Part shown: piece after piece, positions 10,481 to 21,299 of the stretch
Position numbering within the stretch: position 1 is the first letter of the stretch
Layout: each line of letters begins with the position of its first letter
Source of the DNA: Acholoe squamosa
Taxonomy: Eukaryota; Annelida; Polychaeta; Phyllodocida; Polynoidae
Reading direction: 5' to 3'
Length of the DNA stretch: 64,000 nucleotides
NCBI GenBank assembly: GCA_949317995.1
Contig: OX439040.1
Coordinates: 22,439,830 to 22,503,829 of the forward strand
Program-made: the position numbers and the translations under genes
The notes under the pieces: generated by a model
The model's database searches: none
The model's input: only the letters and a program-made list of their open reading frames with translations
Told to the model about the DNA's origin: nothing

Positions 10481-11283
10481 TTGCACCGTTTTTGAGTCTA
10501 ATCGCCATCACTGCATTGGTGGGTCTGGAGAAGGGGCATGGGATAGACATGGGGCACTGCTGGGTGAAGAATTTCGTTGTAAATATAATAGTGTATGGTA
10601 TGTCAAAGACCTTTATGCTATTGCACTGCATTTCAGGTATACATAATTTGTACTTTGATTGATATGACCATATAATCACACGGAAGCTATCTCGGAGACC
10701 CACAGCATGTTTTCCTCCAAACTAGGGGAATATACCCTGCTTTTCCATGTGATATCACAGTATGTCACTGCACCGAAATGGCATGCCATAGTCCTTCTCA
10801 GACACGGAAAGACTCACTGACACTTGAGCACAGAACGGGGTAGGAAAGAGGGGAGGAGCCGGCAATAGTTATGTCAATAATCAAATTTAGATCTCTTTTC
10901 TCAGCCTTGTACGGCCTAGTGGCAAATACATGGTGATCAGCCCTATTACTGCCAACGGCCCAGGGGTGCGGCCCGCCTACATATGCCATCATTGTCCCCC
11001 ACTTTACCTACTCAAAGTACCTCCATCGGCACCCTACTTTCATCCCCAACCCCATTCCCCAACCACCAACACTGTCACAGTCATCAGAAGCTCTGGCTAA
11101 AGATGTGAGACAAGATGTTGGCTTTCTCATCTACCCCCTACCCCTTGCCTTACCAGGGGGCTCACAGAGGGAGTCGTATGCACTCTATCACTCAATACAA
11201 ATAAACGTCACTTTCTCCACTTCTCCATCGCTGCTAATCAGACATCGATAGAGCTTGGGAAGTTGTAGCCACGGTATCTCCTT
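10481..11283. other. Unassigned spacer
   Basis: A C-rich stretch at 10990-11160 (TTTCATCCCCAACCCCATTCCCCAACC) is the only compositional feature. No supported frames. Confidence 0.35.
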
Positions 11284-11549
11284 TTAACCCTTTATGGCGT
11301 GCTTAATGCGTTATGTCCCCCTCTTATAATGTTGGATTCATGAATGCAGGTCAGATGAATAACTCATTAGGGCTGCTTTTATTCAGTCTACCTACTATAG
11401 ATTTAATAGTTTTAAAAATACCCCATTGATCCACACATGACATTGTAGTGCTGGCGAGTTACTTACCGGAGCCTATCCAATGCATAACGACGGCAAATGA
11501 ATATGAAAGCCTCAAGACAAAACTTTTTCCTTAAAGGGTTACTAGAGTT
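11284..11549. mobile_element. TTAACCC-type MITE, complete copy
   Basis: Begins TTAACCCTTTATGGCG and ends CCTTAAAGGGTTAC. The interior has ATTCATGAATGCAGGTC, GAATAACTCATTAGGGC and TGGCGAGTTACTTACCGG, the last a decayed form of the family's central palindrome. The flanks are TTAA on the left and TTAC on the right. Confidence 0.6.
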
Positions 11550-12169
11550 CGATTAAGATTCTGAAGACCTCTTCAGATTCATTAGATGGGATAAGTTGGC
11601 TCGCAGGCTGTGTTGTATTTGGCGTGAGAGGGTTGAGTCTGCTTAAACATCTCCTTTAAAGTCAGGAGGCTGGAATGTTAGAGACAGGCCAGATGCACTT
11701 CTTGTGCACCAAAGTGATGATTACCAACCAAATCCTATTAGGGAATGAATTGATTAGAAGTAGATTTAATAGTACTCTGAAGATCCAGGGATCCATTTTC
11801 AAGGTGAATATAAAGCTGTTATCAGCACGACAAGTGCACTCTAGCCTCCTTTGTCTGTATTTTAAATATTTTAAAATAAATATGGACCCAATTTAATTCA
11901 GGTAACAGTATTGATAGGATGGGCAAAATTACTGCCATTTCAAAACTGTTGCGTGTCAAACCTTTTGATAGATTTAGTTCCCGTTTTACTATTGCCTCCG
12001 TTCCAAATAGGAAAATTGGATCCTAGTTTTCCCACCTTTATGACTATACCAACCGATACCAATAACTAGAGGTAAGTGATAAATCTCCCAGTCACAAGGT
12101 ATCTCCTTCACCATTGTCAACTGCACCGCCATAGACTACACCTCATGTGGTGACCCTGGGGTCGAGCAC
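11550..12169. other. Spacer with a perfect lone splice-donor word
   Basis: CTAGAG/GTAAGTGAT at 12071/12072 matches the donor consensus at every core position on the plus strand. A possible acceptor (pyrimidine-rich TTGCCTCCGTTCCAAATAG) ends at about 12009. All three frames of the 62-bp segment between them contain stops. A non-coding exon or chance are both possible. Confidence 0.25.
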
Positions 12170-12430
12170 TCAGTCTACGAACATAACCTGTGGCCGGAGA
12201 GTGTAGGACCCACTGGCGGAGAGTGACCGGAGCTGGAAGCCGGTGTGGGGCGGGTTGATGGATGGTCGGCGGCCGGCGGACGTGACCCCGGTGACCTACC
12301 GGACACGGACTGCCCCCACCTCGGGCTGATTGCCGTCGACAGGGGGCGTGCATCACACTCCACTGGTGGAGAGTGGGGGTGTGTGTCTGGAGTTCAGAAT
12401 GAGTTGGAGAGGCTTGGAGAGCGGGGTAAA
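12170..12430. other. GC-rich, CpG-bearing block
   Basis: Markedly GC-rich against the AT-rich surroundings, with many CpGs (GGTCGGCGGCCGGCGGACG near 12266). It includes ACAGGGGGCGTG (about 12339), close to the core of a CTCF site, and two copies of ACTGGYGGAGAGTG (12210 and 12361). Frames on both strands look like composition artefacts. Possible CpG island or insulator-type element. Confidence 0.3.
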
Positions 12431-12689
12431 GGTGGAATATATGCCCCATACCCAACAGCGAACAGGTTGATTTTTCCCATGGGGTTACAGGGGCTAGCTA
12501 GGTCTGTGGCTGCCACCAGAGACTTGGCGGCGAAGAGGCTCTGCATATGTATAGAACTTGATGAGGGCTATAAATGCCCACCAATGAAACTTCCTAATAA
12601 AAGAAACAACTCGGGTAAATTAATTACCTAATGTCTGCAGTTAGATATTGATACTTCAATGTTTTATGTTCAAAATGTTTTGTATAATG
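12431..12689. other. Unassigned spacer
   Basis: Ordinary sequence with no supported frame. AATAAAAG near 12597 is a lone polyadenylation-like word without context. Confidence 0.3.
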
Positions 12690-12830
12690 CTGATGAATAA
12701 CTCACTATAGCGCAACATTGGTACACCAGCTGTGGCTGAATGAAGGCGAGTTACTCGCCACCTCTGCACTCATGCATTATGAAAACAAAAGAACATGTTA
12801 GTGCATTAATGCGCAATACTGGGTTAGTGT
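12690..12830. mobile_element. TTAACCC-type MITE, internal fragment
   Basis: Holds the family's central palindrome in nearly ideal form (AAGGCGAGTTACTCGCCACC at 12745), GATGAATAACTCACTA, and GCACTCATGCATTATGAAAAC (compare GCATTCATGCACCATGAAAA near 63790). Neither terminus is recognisable. Confidence 0.5.
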
Positions 12831-13360
12831 CCAAGCAGTGCTACGTTTATGGTGAGCATAGCTCATGCTTCAGATTGGAGGGATGGTGTGTTGAGAGGAG
12901 TGTAGTAAGTCTCTTCCTGGAGGCTCAGTGGTGGTGGTAGGGTTCTTCTACCACTTCTACTGGCTCGGGGAGAGAGTGATGGGTGGAGGACGGGCAAAAT
13001 AAAGACATGATTAAGTGACCAAGCCATGAGGCTGAGCCATGAGGGAGACCAGTGCTGGAGACGTGAGCCAGCCTTGGCGGGTCAGGGGGTACTGGAGGAG
13101 GGGGCGGGACTCCTCTGGGAACAGAGACGTGGGAAACTAGCAGCCATACTGGGTCACAGGGTAGGTACATAGACGGTTTGGGTTGGATCTATTTTGGTCC
13201 TGGGTCATGGGGAATCCAATGGGAACAATAGAAACTAGGTGTCCTAGAATCACTTGAAGGAGAGAATACAGCTTGTACTTAGAGCATTGTGCCTGCATCG
13301 ACTATTCAGTCTTGAGGGTTGTTGAGACTTTTAATCCCGTCTAGCTCTGTATTGCCATAT
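12831..13360. other. Unassigned spacer
   Basis: Purine-rich, with GGTGGTGGTAGGG near 12931. No supported gene. The proline-rich antisense frame (12925-13170) reflects this base bias. Confidence 0.35.
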
Positions 13361-14339
13361 ACATCTACAGTCTTCCTATACTACTCACAGTAGTAACTGT
13401 TGTCTGATGACATCTACAGTCTTCCTATACTACTCACAGTAGTAACTGTTGTCTGATGACATCTACAGTCTTCCTATACTACTCACAGTAGTAACTGTTG
13501 TCTGATGACATCTACAGTCTTCCTATGCTACTCACAGTAGTAACTGTTGCCTGATGACATCTACAGTCATCTTATGCTACTCACAATAGTAACTGTTGCC
13601 TGATGACATCTACAGTCTTCCTTTACTACTCACAGTAGTAACTGTTGCCTGATGACATCTACAGTCTTCCTATACTACTCACAGTAGTAACTGTTGTCTG
13701 ATGACATCTACAGTATTCCTATACTACTCACAGTAATAACTGTTGCCTGATGACATCTACAGTCATCTTATACTACTCACAATAGTAACTGTTGCCTGAT
13801 GACATCTACAGTCTTCCTATACTACTCACAGTAGTAACTGTTGTCTGATGACATCTACAGTCTTCCTATACTACTCACAGTAGTAACTGTTGTCTGATGA
13901 CATCTACAGTCTTCCTATACTACTCACAGTAGTAACTGTTGCCTAATGACATCTACAGTCATCTTATGCTACTCACAATAGTAACTGTTGCCTGATGACA
14001 TCTACAGTCTTCCTATACTACTCACAGTAGTAACTGTTGCCTGATGACATCTACAGTCTTCCTATACTACTCACAGTAGTAACTGTTGCCTGATGACATC
14101 TACAGTCTTCCTATACTACTCACAGTAGTAACTGTTGTCTGATGACATCTACAGTCTTCCTATACTACTCACAGTAGTAACTGTTGCCTGATGACATCTA
14201 CAGTCTTCTTATACTACTCACACAAGTAACTGTTGCCTGGTGACATCTACAGTCTTCCTATACTACTCACAGTAGTAACTGTTGCCTGATAACATCTGCA
14301 GTCTTCTTATAATACTCACACCAGGTACTACTGTTGCCT
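13361..14339. repeat. 49-bp minisatellite, about 20 copies
   Basis: The unit runs from GATGACATCTACAGTCTTCC through TATACTACTCACAGTAGTAA to CTGTTGTCT. Copies are mostly 90-98% alike, with variants (TGTCT/TGCCT, TTCCTA/ATCTTA) shuffled along the array as expected from unequal exchange. Each unit contains TACTACTCACAGTAGTA, an inverted repeat with six-base arms, so the array can form about 20 evenly spaced small hairpins. The last two copies are the most decayed. No frame is conserved because 49 is not a multiple of three. Confidence 0.95.
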
Positions 14340-14519
14340 CAGTATTTTTAACAGGACATTTCGACGGAATTTGATGAACAGATTTTGGGGACAATTCGAC
14401 AGATTGAAACTGATGTTGACTTTTTCATATTTAGAGCATTTTCACTGCTTAGAATGACCAACTTGCGTGCTCATTTACTCTGATTTTGTTGTCATAGGTC
14501 TTTATCATAGACCTTTACT

Positions 14520-14850
14520 ACACATAATTTTGTCCTTCCTGTTCATAGCCTGAGAACATCCTCCATCTTCCTATATTACGAACTCTCATCTAGCTGTCCA
14601 TACTGTCCTCTGCCTTCAAGATTCTGTCCTGGGTGTCTGTGTGTTCATAGCCTGAGAACGTACGTCATCTCCCTGTACTACTGCCAGTCTGTCCTGAATG
14701 TCCATTGCCTGAGAACATCGTCCTTCTCCCTATACTACCTACTCATAAGTCTCTCTCTCCGTCATCTCCCCATACTACTCATCAATCTGTCATGGCTGTT
14801 CATTGCCTGAGAACATCCGCCATCTTTCCATGCTACTCAGCGGGGTGCCT
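14520..14850. repeat. Degenerate flank of the 49-bp minisatellite
   Basis: About five diverged units with the order GCCTGAGAACATC, CATCTTCC or CATCTCCC, then TATACTACT, spaced irregularly at 50-100 bp. They resemble the main array's unit in word order (CCTGATGACATC, TCTTCC, TATACTACT). This looks like an older part of the same array that has escaped homogenisation. Confidence 0.6.
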
Positions 14851-15349
14851 GGCTCAGTTCTTGTAGGTACTTAGCCAGGCATAGCCATATATCTGCCCTT
14901 TTTATGATATCGGGAATTATCTAGCCATAAAAAAAGATCATGAACTTCCTTGGCTTAGGTTTTAAGAAGTAATTAATAAAGATGCATCTTTCCTGCATTT
15001 CAATGAATTCCTGGTTTCCGACAGGGGTTCAGAACGCATTATATGTTTGATTGATTGAAATCCCCTTTCTTGTACTTAGAACAAGGCAAAATAACGGTGA
15101 TTTATAACCCCGCCACTATCAAATTTACCAAAGAATTATGTTTAGCGCCTTGGCTTTCTACTCCCCCCTTCCACGCCAGGTGTGGATGGTGGTGCCCCAA
15201 TATTTGAGGAGTACACTGGAGGAGCTGAGGGACTCAGGGAACCCTGTCTGGCATGTTAGCCAATCTCTTTGATCTCCAAGCCTCATCATTTTATCACAGA
15301 TTGACGAAGTACCCAGGGGACTGCAGGGCGGACGCCTTTCATTTTGACG
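14851..15349. other. Unassigned spacer
   Basis: No supported gene or repeat. CTCCCCCCTTCCACGCCAGG near 15162 is a short C-rich patch. Confidence 0.35.
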
Positions 15350-15680
15350 TGAGAGATTTCATTTGTTAAAACATATTTTTCTGCAGCAGCCGAAGTCTCC
15401 ATTGTCATTGTGTTTTGGGAAATTGGAAAGTTTGGCGTCCGATGGCCCCAGGAAATCAGTTGTGTTGAATGTCAAAGCTCTTGGAACTTTTCATGGAAGG
15501 AGTCCTCTTTGGTTAATTGGTTTCGAGAGTTGAATTTGACATGGTGGTGCAGAGATATGTAATTAGGTGCATTAACACATTAACGGATTAAGTAGAATTA
15601 GTTGTGTTTTGAATTTGCAGATTTAATTAAGTTTAATTTGGGATTTGCCTAATTGCATAATTATACATATTTCCGTTGAA
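15350..15680. promoter_or_regulatory. Homeodomain/Sox-rich enhancer candidate
   Basis: Paired Sox-type words CCATTGTCATTGTG (15399-15412) are followed by homeodomain sites TAATTAG (15560-15566), GGATTA (15585-15590, K50 type), TTAATTAA (15623-15630) and the near-palindrome TAATTGCATAATTA (15650-15663). The region has no repeats and few low-complexity runs. That combination is typical of developmental enhancers or conserved non-coding elements, but AT-rich DNA yields such words by chance, so conservation is the needed test. Confidence 0.3.
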
Positions 15681-16049
15681 CAGCCATGACTGTCATACCT
15701 TACCAACTACATGTTGTTTATAGGACATGTTGCTTGAATATGACATGAAAGATAGGAACATTGCACTATGCAGATACATGGAAGTCAGATGGTTAAAAGT
15801 TAGAAAATGATTGGAACCTCGCTCGCTCAAAAATGAAATTACCAAAAAGATTTAACGTAAGACCGAATGAAACTACCACAAAGCGTTAATGTAAGACAAA
15901 AATGAAACTTCAAAATATCTATAGCCTACCCATTGTTATCTCTCTGAACGCCGATACTAGTCATGTAGTCTGATTAACCACTATCTGTAGACACAGGATA
16001 ACTAATAAACCTAGTAACTAATGAAAGCCTACACGGTGATCACTGTGGC

Positions 16050-16051
<2 letters not shown>
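15681..16051. other. Unassigned spacer
   Basis: A loose duplication, AAAATGAAATTACC / GAATGAAACTACC / AAAATGAAACTTC with AAAGCGTTAATGTAAGAC-like words (15829-15915), suggests a small decayed tandem repeat of about 40 bp. Nothing else stands out. Confidence 0.35.

Positions 16052-16131
<80 letters not shown>
16052..16131. repeat. (AT)n microsatellite, about 80 bp
   Basis: Uninterrupted AT dinucleotides, first of three such tracts within 2.2 kb. It can extrude as a cruciform and its length is likely polymorphic. Confidence 0.98.
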
Positions 16132-16133
<2 letters not shown>

Positions 16134-16530
16134 AAACAAAAAAGAACACACACAAAAAAGGGGAGACCAAAGCAAGAGAACTCTATTGAGGTAAATACTA
16201 TGTAGAGTGGGTTCCTGAGTAGTGCTCTCTCTCCCCCTTTACAGCACTGTCACCGAGTGAAAATAAGCTATCCTCCCTCAGGTATGAGCCCATTACTGAG
16301 CCGTACCTACTGCTCGTGAGCTGCTCCCACCCTACAACCTTCTCAGCGTACTCTCCTCACACCCCTCCACCCCTTGCCCCGCCCCGGCCCTCTCAGGAGG
16401 TGTTAAGCCGGTGTATAATTCAGTGCCCCCTCACCCCACTCCCAAGCCATCACTAATTGAGGGTTTACGGAGACTCATCACCAGCTGTGAGCTTTCTGTG
16501 AGCTGCTCGTATAGAGAGGATGTAGGGGCC
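16132..16530. other. Spacer with a weak recursive-splice-like word
   Basis: TATCCTCCCTCAG/GTATGAG at 16281/16282 has a short pyrimidine tract and a combined acceptor-donor core. It is a weaker version of the site at 17057. The segment also contains GAGCTGCTC words (16320 and 16500) of the kind seen in the array at 44.9 kb. Confidence 0.2.
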
Positions 16531-16660
16531 CAGTGGCGGATTTAGATTTTTCCCTGTACTTAAGAGTTTACCTATCTCTTTTTACCCTAGAATTTAGCCA
16601 AAATTAGGGGGTAAATGATGGACGCCCCCCCCCCCTTTCAAAATCCTGGATCCGACCCTG
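16531..16660. mobile_element. hAT-like MITE, 130 bp
   Basis: Starts CAGTGGCGGATTTAGATTTT and ends AAATCCTGGATCCGACCCTG, terminal inverted repeats of the CAGTGGCGGATCCAG type widespread in marine invertebrates. The flanking octamers TAGGGGCC and TGGGGTTG match at 5 of 8 positions, so an 8-bp duplication is only suggested. A C10-12 run lies near the right end. No coding capacity. Confidence 0.55.
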
Positions 16661-17039
16661 TGGGGTTGCCGGGACAGGTGGGACTTGAGACAGGATGTAT
16701 GTGACCAATACATATATAGACAGTGTTGGGATAAAGGGCATATCGGGTGATATAACGCATAAAGGTCAGATTGGACTATTATGTAGTAGCGGTAAGGGCG
16801 ATATTAGAGGTAAAGTTCGGATTGAGCGATATTAGAGATAAACAGAGCAGATTGGGCGATGTTAGGGGTAAAGGACAGCTTGGAAGTATAGAAAGTACAA
16901 AGTGTGAGATGAATCGCATTACTTTGTTGTCTCAATTTAACTAGTGTAATACAGACTCTTGAACTGTGATATTATATTAAATTGAAAATTGTATTCATGT
17001 ATATATGCTCAGTATTAACAGTTTGGTAAAAATGTTGTG
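16661..17039. other. Unassigned spacer with short local repeats
   Basis: A motif like GGGCGATRTTAGAGGTAAAG recurs loosely at about 16745, 16795, 16835 and 16860, with an irregular spacing near 30-45 bp. This indicates a decayed tandem repeat. No gene evidence. Confidence 0.4.
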
Positions 17040-17110
17040 TTTCCTTTTCCTTTGCAGGTATGTACCTATTTCCTCGATTTCAACACAGAGGTTATTTCGG
17101 CATAAGCTAC
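17034..17110 (+). other. Recursive-splice-like site or terminal exon start
   Basis: TTTCCTTTTCCTTTGCAG/GTATGT joins a strong pyrimidine tract and acceptor directly to a donor core (junction 17057/17058). That is the form of a zero-length-exon ratchet point in long introns. The alternative is a last coding exon beginning here. One frame reads MYLFPRFQHRGYFGISY and stops at 17110, while another stays open to a donor-like CATGG/GTAGGC near 17137. I cannot choose between these from sequence alone. Confidence 0.35.
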
Positions 17111-17368
17111 TGACAAACAACCATGGGTAGGCCATATTTTACTCTGAATGTATGGTGGTTTTTAACAATTAAATTATCATTGTGCACCTATATGGTATAG
17201 CGACATAATCGCATTGGCACTGTTCATCATGAATGCCCGAGTGCACTGCATCAACCCAAGACACTTTAGATAATGCATTGATATAGCACTTGCGAGTTAG
17301 TCGATCGAAATGCATTGTTGAATCATGATGACAAACAAGCACTCCACATTGCAGCAATACAGACCGTG

Positions 17369-17369
<1 letters not shown>
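17111..17369. other. Unassigned spacer
   Basis: Ordinary sequence without repeats or supported frames, other than AT-tract read-through frames. Confidence 0.3.

Positions 17370-17453
<84 letters not shown>
17370..17453. repeat. (AT)n microsatellite, about 84 bp
   Basis: Second long AT run, bounded by GTGCTATA on the left and TATAGCAG on the right, so the palindrome extends a little into the flanks. Confidence 0.98.
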
Positions 17454-17454
<1 letters not shown>

Positions 17455-18140
17455 CAGATGCTATTTGACACTAAACATTTACACAAAATTAATGGATTTA
17501 AAGGACATAAGACGCTATCCTAGCCGAACTCTACAATATCAATTTGAAAAGAGGAGCATGGTCTGATGTGCACTGTCGGATTTATTTTACCGGTATGGAG
17601 ATAATACCTGTGGATGTTTTGATTTGCATAATCGAAATTGGTTTTCAAGACATTAAAAGCTTTGATGTAAAAAAGAAAGTTCTCAAAAAATCTCAAGAAC
17701 ATGAAAACAATTAATCTAACCTGCTTACTGCTAAATATCCTCCCTTATGGTGAAAGGTTAGGTTGCAATAACAATTACATTTATCTACATGTAATTCCAT
17801 TTCTGTTTGGATTTTCTAATTTCGATTCAGTACTGTACCAATGTGATCTTGACATTACACTGTGTCAATAAGATAGCAGAGAGCCTATTAGATAAAAGGA
17901 ATGTGCCCCATTTCCGACAGCATGTTTCTAATAATGGAGCAATGGTAAGATGGCTCACCTCTCCTGACTTCTTTCACTTGTATAGTAAGGTTCCTCCTAT
18001 TGCTAAAACACCTGAGGCATTTCTTAATATCCTGCCGCATGCAATGATATCGCCTGGAGGACATACCTCTCAACCCATCCACCCAGCAACCAGCAATCTA
18101 CCTCTCTGTGCTAACCTTGATATAATAGGTGGGAAGTGTA

Positions 18141-18141
<1 letters not shown>
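17454..18141. other. Unassigned spacer
   Basis: Frame 17807-18247 ends by running through the third AT tract, and its first 110 residues show no recognisable domain. I do not support it as a gene. Confidence 0.35.
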
Positions 18142-18215
<74 letters not shown>

Positions 18216-18224
18216 TACATATAC
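18142..18224. repeat. (AT)n microsatellite with ACATATAT tail
   Basis: Third AT run, 18142-18209, decaying into ACATATATACATATACAC. It creates Tyr-Ile-Tyr-Ile frames on both strands that are artefacts. Confidence 0.97.
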
Positions 18225-19285
18225 ACTGTGGGAATCAGGGGCTGTAGGATCAAGAGGGTAGGTAGGGGCAATAAGCCAGTCAGTACTGACTGAAGGCCGC
18301 TGCACAGACAGGCAATAATCCTACCATACCCAATACCTCCTGGGAGCCATAGGAGCAGCTCCCCCCTCTCCCACCCCCAATAGGAGCTGCTCGCCCAATA
18401 TACAGGATTCCTGGCCTGCCAGCAAAGTGTCATTGGACCGCATTATTGGCAGGGGCCGTTTTGCAGCAAGCAGGCCGAGTCAAGTGCATTGCTGCTCGGC
18501 TGGCATGTTTCACTCATGAGACGGAAGCTGGCAGCAGAGGTAGAAAGATATACTCTGTATGCATGTATTAGATATACATAAAAACGACGGATCCCGTAGG
18601 TTTAACAAGAGACGTCTATGTCTAACCCCTAACAGTCAAACAGTCCAGTATTTCATGGCCTGTAAGGACACATAGATATTATTTTCAGTATAAGTATACA
18701 GCGTAAATCAATGTTGTGAGCAAATACAGATGTAGCACAAAGGATCGATCCTATTCTTTGCTATTAAGGGTTATCTCCTGAAGCAAGGGAAAGTCTGTCA
18801 TTTTTGGCACCTCTAGCTAAAGTGTACATGTGCATGCCCATGTATCTATATCAGCATCGACTTCTAGGCTACCACTCCGATTGAGTTAGGCAAGTGACGC
18901 CCATGCTTGAGGACATGAAAGGCTATCAGAGACTACTCTCAAAGAACACACTCTGCATCAGATTTGGCCGACCACTGTAGTGTTATACAGCGGCCGGCCG
19001 CAGGGGAGGCCTTTCCACCCTCCCTCTATACTGCCATCAACGTGGAGGATGCAATTTGAGCCAGCATCACCGTATCACTGTCACAGAAAGGCACCGGTGA
19101 ACCTAACCCTATGGGCCTTAGTATGGGCGCCTAGGGGTGCCACCATTGCTTGATCTGGCACATGGAGATATAGGCACTGATAACAGCCAGCATATAGGGG
19201 ACCAGTTGTTATGTAATGTACCCAACAAATTCTGCAGTGATTAGATGGAATTATCTGAATGGTTGATAATGAATCCTGCTTCTGT
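18225..19285. other. Unassigned spacer
   Basis: An inverted pair GGAGCAGCTCCCCCC / AATAGGAGCTGCTC lies at 18350-18390. CpG-bearing CGGCCGGCCGCAGG occurs at 18991. No gene evidence. Confidence 0.35.
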
Positions 19286-19554
19286 TCTATAAGGGTCGCA
19301 TGATGCATCATATTCCTTTGTCGTTCTGATGCACCGTTGCAGTGTTAGTGGGTTACTTGCAGTGCATCATGACAAGTGAGAATGGGGTCAGTGCATCTTG
19401 CAGTTCCTATAGGGTTAAGGCTTTAAGGACTAGATGATGCCTCCAGGTTCACACACCATTGTCGGCATGATGCACCGATGCAGTGGCATTTGGGAGTGCA
19501 TCAACCCCCATTATAAGCCCAGCATGATGCTTGAATGCAGCCCTGTGATGCATT
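19286..19554. mobile_element. TTAACCC-type MITE pieces (two)
   Basis: The first piece runs to about 19416 and ends ATAGGGTTAAGG. It contains GCATGATGCATCAT, GGGTTACTTGCAGTGCATCATGAC. The second (about 19417-19554) starts GGCTTTAAGGACTAGATGATG and contains GGCATGATGCACCGATGCAG and AGCATGATGCTTGAATGCAG. The latter piece is interrupted by the hAT-like MITE that starts at 19555, giving a relative age order. Confidence 0.5.
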
Positions 19555-19903
19555 CAGGGGCGTAGGAAAAGGGGGGGGCAGGGGGGCCTGGCCCCCCCCC
19601 CAATCATGAAGGAGGTGGGACCTGAGTATGTCTGGGCCCCTCCCAATATTTTCCAAGAACTCATAAACACAATGGAAAAGAAGTTAAAACTTTACATCTC
19701 AATTTAGATTATTATGGTGATGTCATAGGGAGAATGGGGGTCTGAGCCTAAAGTCAGATCTAAAATTTACCAAAAATCACTTTTCTATATGAATTCTAAA
19801 TACGCATATATAGACGCCATCACGCATCAGCCGACAATTCAAGGTGGTCGCGATGGTGCCCTCGCCGGGCCCCCCCACTGAAGATTTGCTTCCTACGCCT
19901 CTG
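19555..19903. mobile_element. hAT-like MITE, 349 bp, 5-bp duplication GCATT
   Basis: Ends CAGGGGCGTAGGAA and TTCCTACGCCTCTG are inverted repeats, with G-runs and C-runs just inside. The 5-bp GCATT stands on both sides (19550-19554 and 19904-19908). The interior holds no transposase. It is nested in a TTAACCC-type MITE. Same family as 25555-25716 and 60899-61050, and the longest of the three. Confidence 0.8.
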
Positions 19904-19908
19904 GCATT

Positions 19909-20779
19909 GGTGTATTGCAACGGTAAATGGGCATACTCAATGCAACATCTAAAGAACCGAGCGTGAGAAAAATCAAGATGGCCAAAAAATAAGAGAGCGG
20001 CAGTGGAATGAAAGCTTCTCGCATTGTGAGTGCTGGCTTTCCACTCAGCACAAAAGTCACACATAATGACATAAACATTTCATGAACACAAGAGAAGCAA
20101 GGGGGTGGCATTGGGGTTGTAGCTGAATCCGGGTGTCATGAATCGTGCGTGGCTGACATCTTTTGTGCGCTGTAACGAGTGAATTAAAAACCTCAGGTTT
20201 TGAATGTTTGCAGCACGACGATGCTTGAGCTGCTGTACTAAAAGGTTTCCGGCTCGTTTCTCTCAAGCCGCCCTTTATTGGGACGTTGGTTATCAAAAAA
20301 GGGAAATAGATGGCATTGGATTGAATGTACTGGAGTGGGTAGCATTGCAGTGAGTAGTATAGTGAAAGGGCGTTGATGTTACAACTAGGAGCTATCAAGT
20401 TGTATGGCTGTAGTAGATGATAGGGGGAGGTTATGTGAACTAATTTCTGTTCTGCTATTCTGCAGTACTGATATGGCATGGATGTTTTGTTTTTTAGTGC
20501 TCCGTAGTGTATACTATCCTATATTGGATACTCTGTTCTCGGAAAAAAAGAAATAAATGGAAAGGCAGACAGACAAAGTACAAGCCAGTCTAAGGCTACA
20601 TGGCATATCGTGCACTACTCAACACTTGAGGGTAGATCACCAATGTATGCTTTGTAAATACACTGGAAATGACGACCCCAGGGTTTGATACACTGGATTT
20701 TAGTAGGCTTGCCTTTGGTTTATCATGACATCACTAACTATTTGTACTCATAAAGTTCTTAATGAAGATCAAGACTGAC
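19909..20779. other. Unassigned spacer
   Basis: Antisense frames at 19777-20111 and 20057-20479 overlap out of phase and show no conserved domain. The last is rich in Tyr/Leu/Ser and may reflect composition. TGATTGATTGATT at 20790 begins the SINE-like repeat. Confidence 0.35.
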
Positions 20780-20975
20780 CATAGAATAGATTGATTGATT
20801 GATTTGTGTTTTACAGCACTTTAGCGGCACTAAGTGGCTATCCCGTGCTTCACAGGTTGATAATTTAACAGAGGAATGTGTCAGTGCCCGCGCATATGTG
20901 CACCACACACATCCTGAGGGGATAGGAAAGAGGAGATATAGACCCTTTTAAGTGGGCTAGGGAAGCCCGACCATA
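20780..20975 (-). mobile_element. SINE-like element, copy 1
   Basis: Shares an ordered set of words with 41028-41212 in the opposite orientation: ACAGAGGAATGTGT, GCATATGTGCACC, GAGGGGATAGGAAAGAGGAG, GACCCTTTTAAGTGGGCT and GGGAAGCCCGA. Read on the minus strand it starts TCGGGCTTCCCTAGCCCACTT (a small hairpin) and ends GCTGTAAAACACAAATC followed by (AATC)n. A 3-prime simple-repeat tail is a SINE/LINE hallmark. No clear pol III boxes were found at the head, so it may be 5-prime truncated or the 3-prime end of a LINE. Confidence 0.65.
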
Positions 20976-21299
20976 GAATAGAGTGATGTGGTACAATTGT
21001 ATGATCAAATAGTGTGGAACATTTTACGCACATTCAGGTTAATCTGTACGGAAAGTCAATATTACAAGAGGCAAGGCAGGTGCACTTTCATTCACAGATA
21101 CATTTCATCTTAAGAGCCTACTATGTTTTATCTCACGATGTTGCAATCTTGTGCTCTTGTTCCCGCCTCCTTGGAGAGTTTATACAATAAAAACAATGCA
21201 CAAGGTGCACTATCTCAGACTTGCAGCAGTAGAGCATATTGAAATGAACTGCTCATGCTATTAGAGAGCAGCTCACCGTTAGAGTAACTCATGGTACAT
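20976..21299. other. Unassigned spacer
   Basis: Nothing beyond a short CAATAAAAACAATGC A-rich word at 21187. CCATAGAATAGA at 20970 repeats the same word at 20780, just outside the SINE-like copy. GACCATAGAATAGA (20777/20968) could be its target duplication. Confidence 0.4.

Noticed and set aside
12061-12080. Perfect donor GAG/GTAAGT as proof of an exon
   Set aside because: All frames of the possible 62-bp exon contain stops, so only a non-coding exon could be meant.
13361-14339. CRISPR-like regular repeats
   Set aside because: The 49-bp units are contiguous with no unique spacers, and the window is eukaryotic.
17169-18433. Frames with long Tyr-Ile repeats
   Set aside because: They are read-through of (AT)n microsatellites on both strands.
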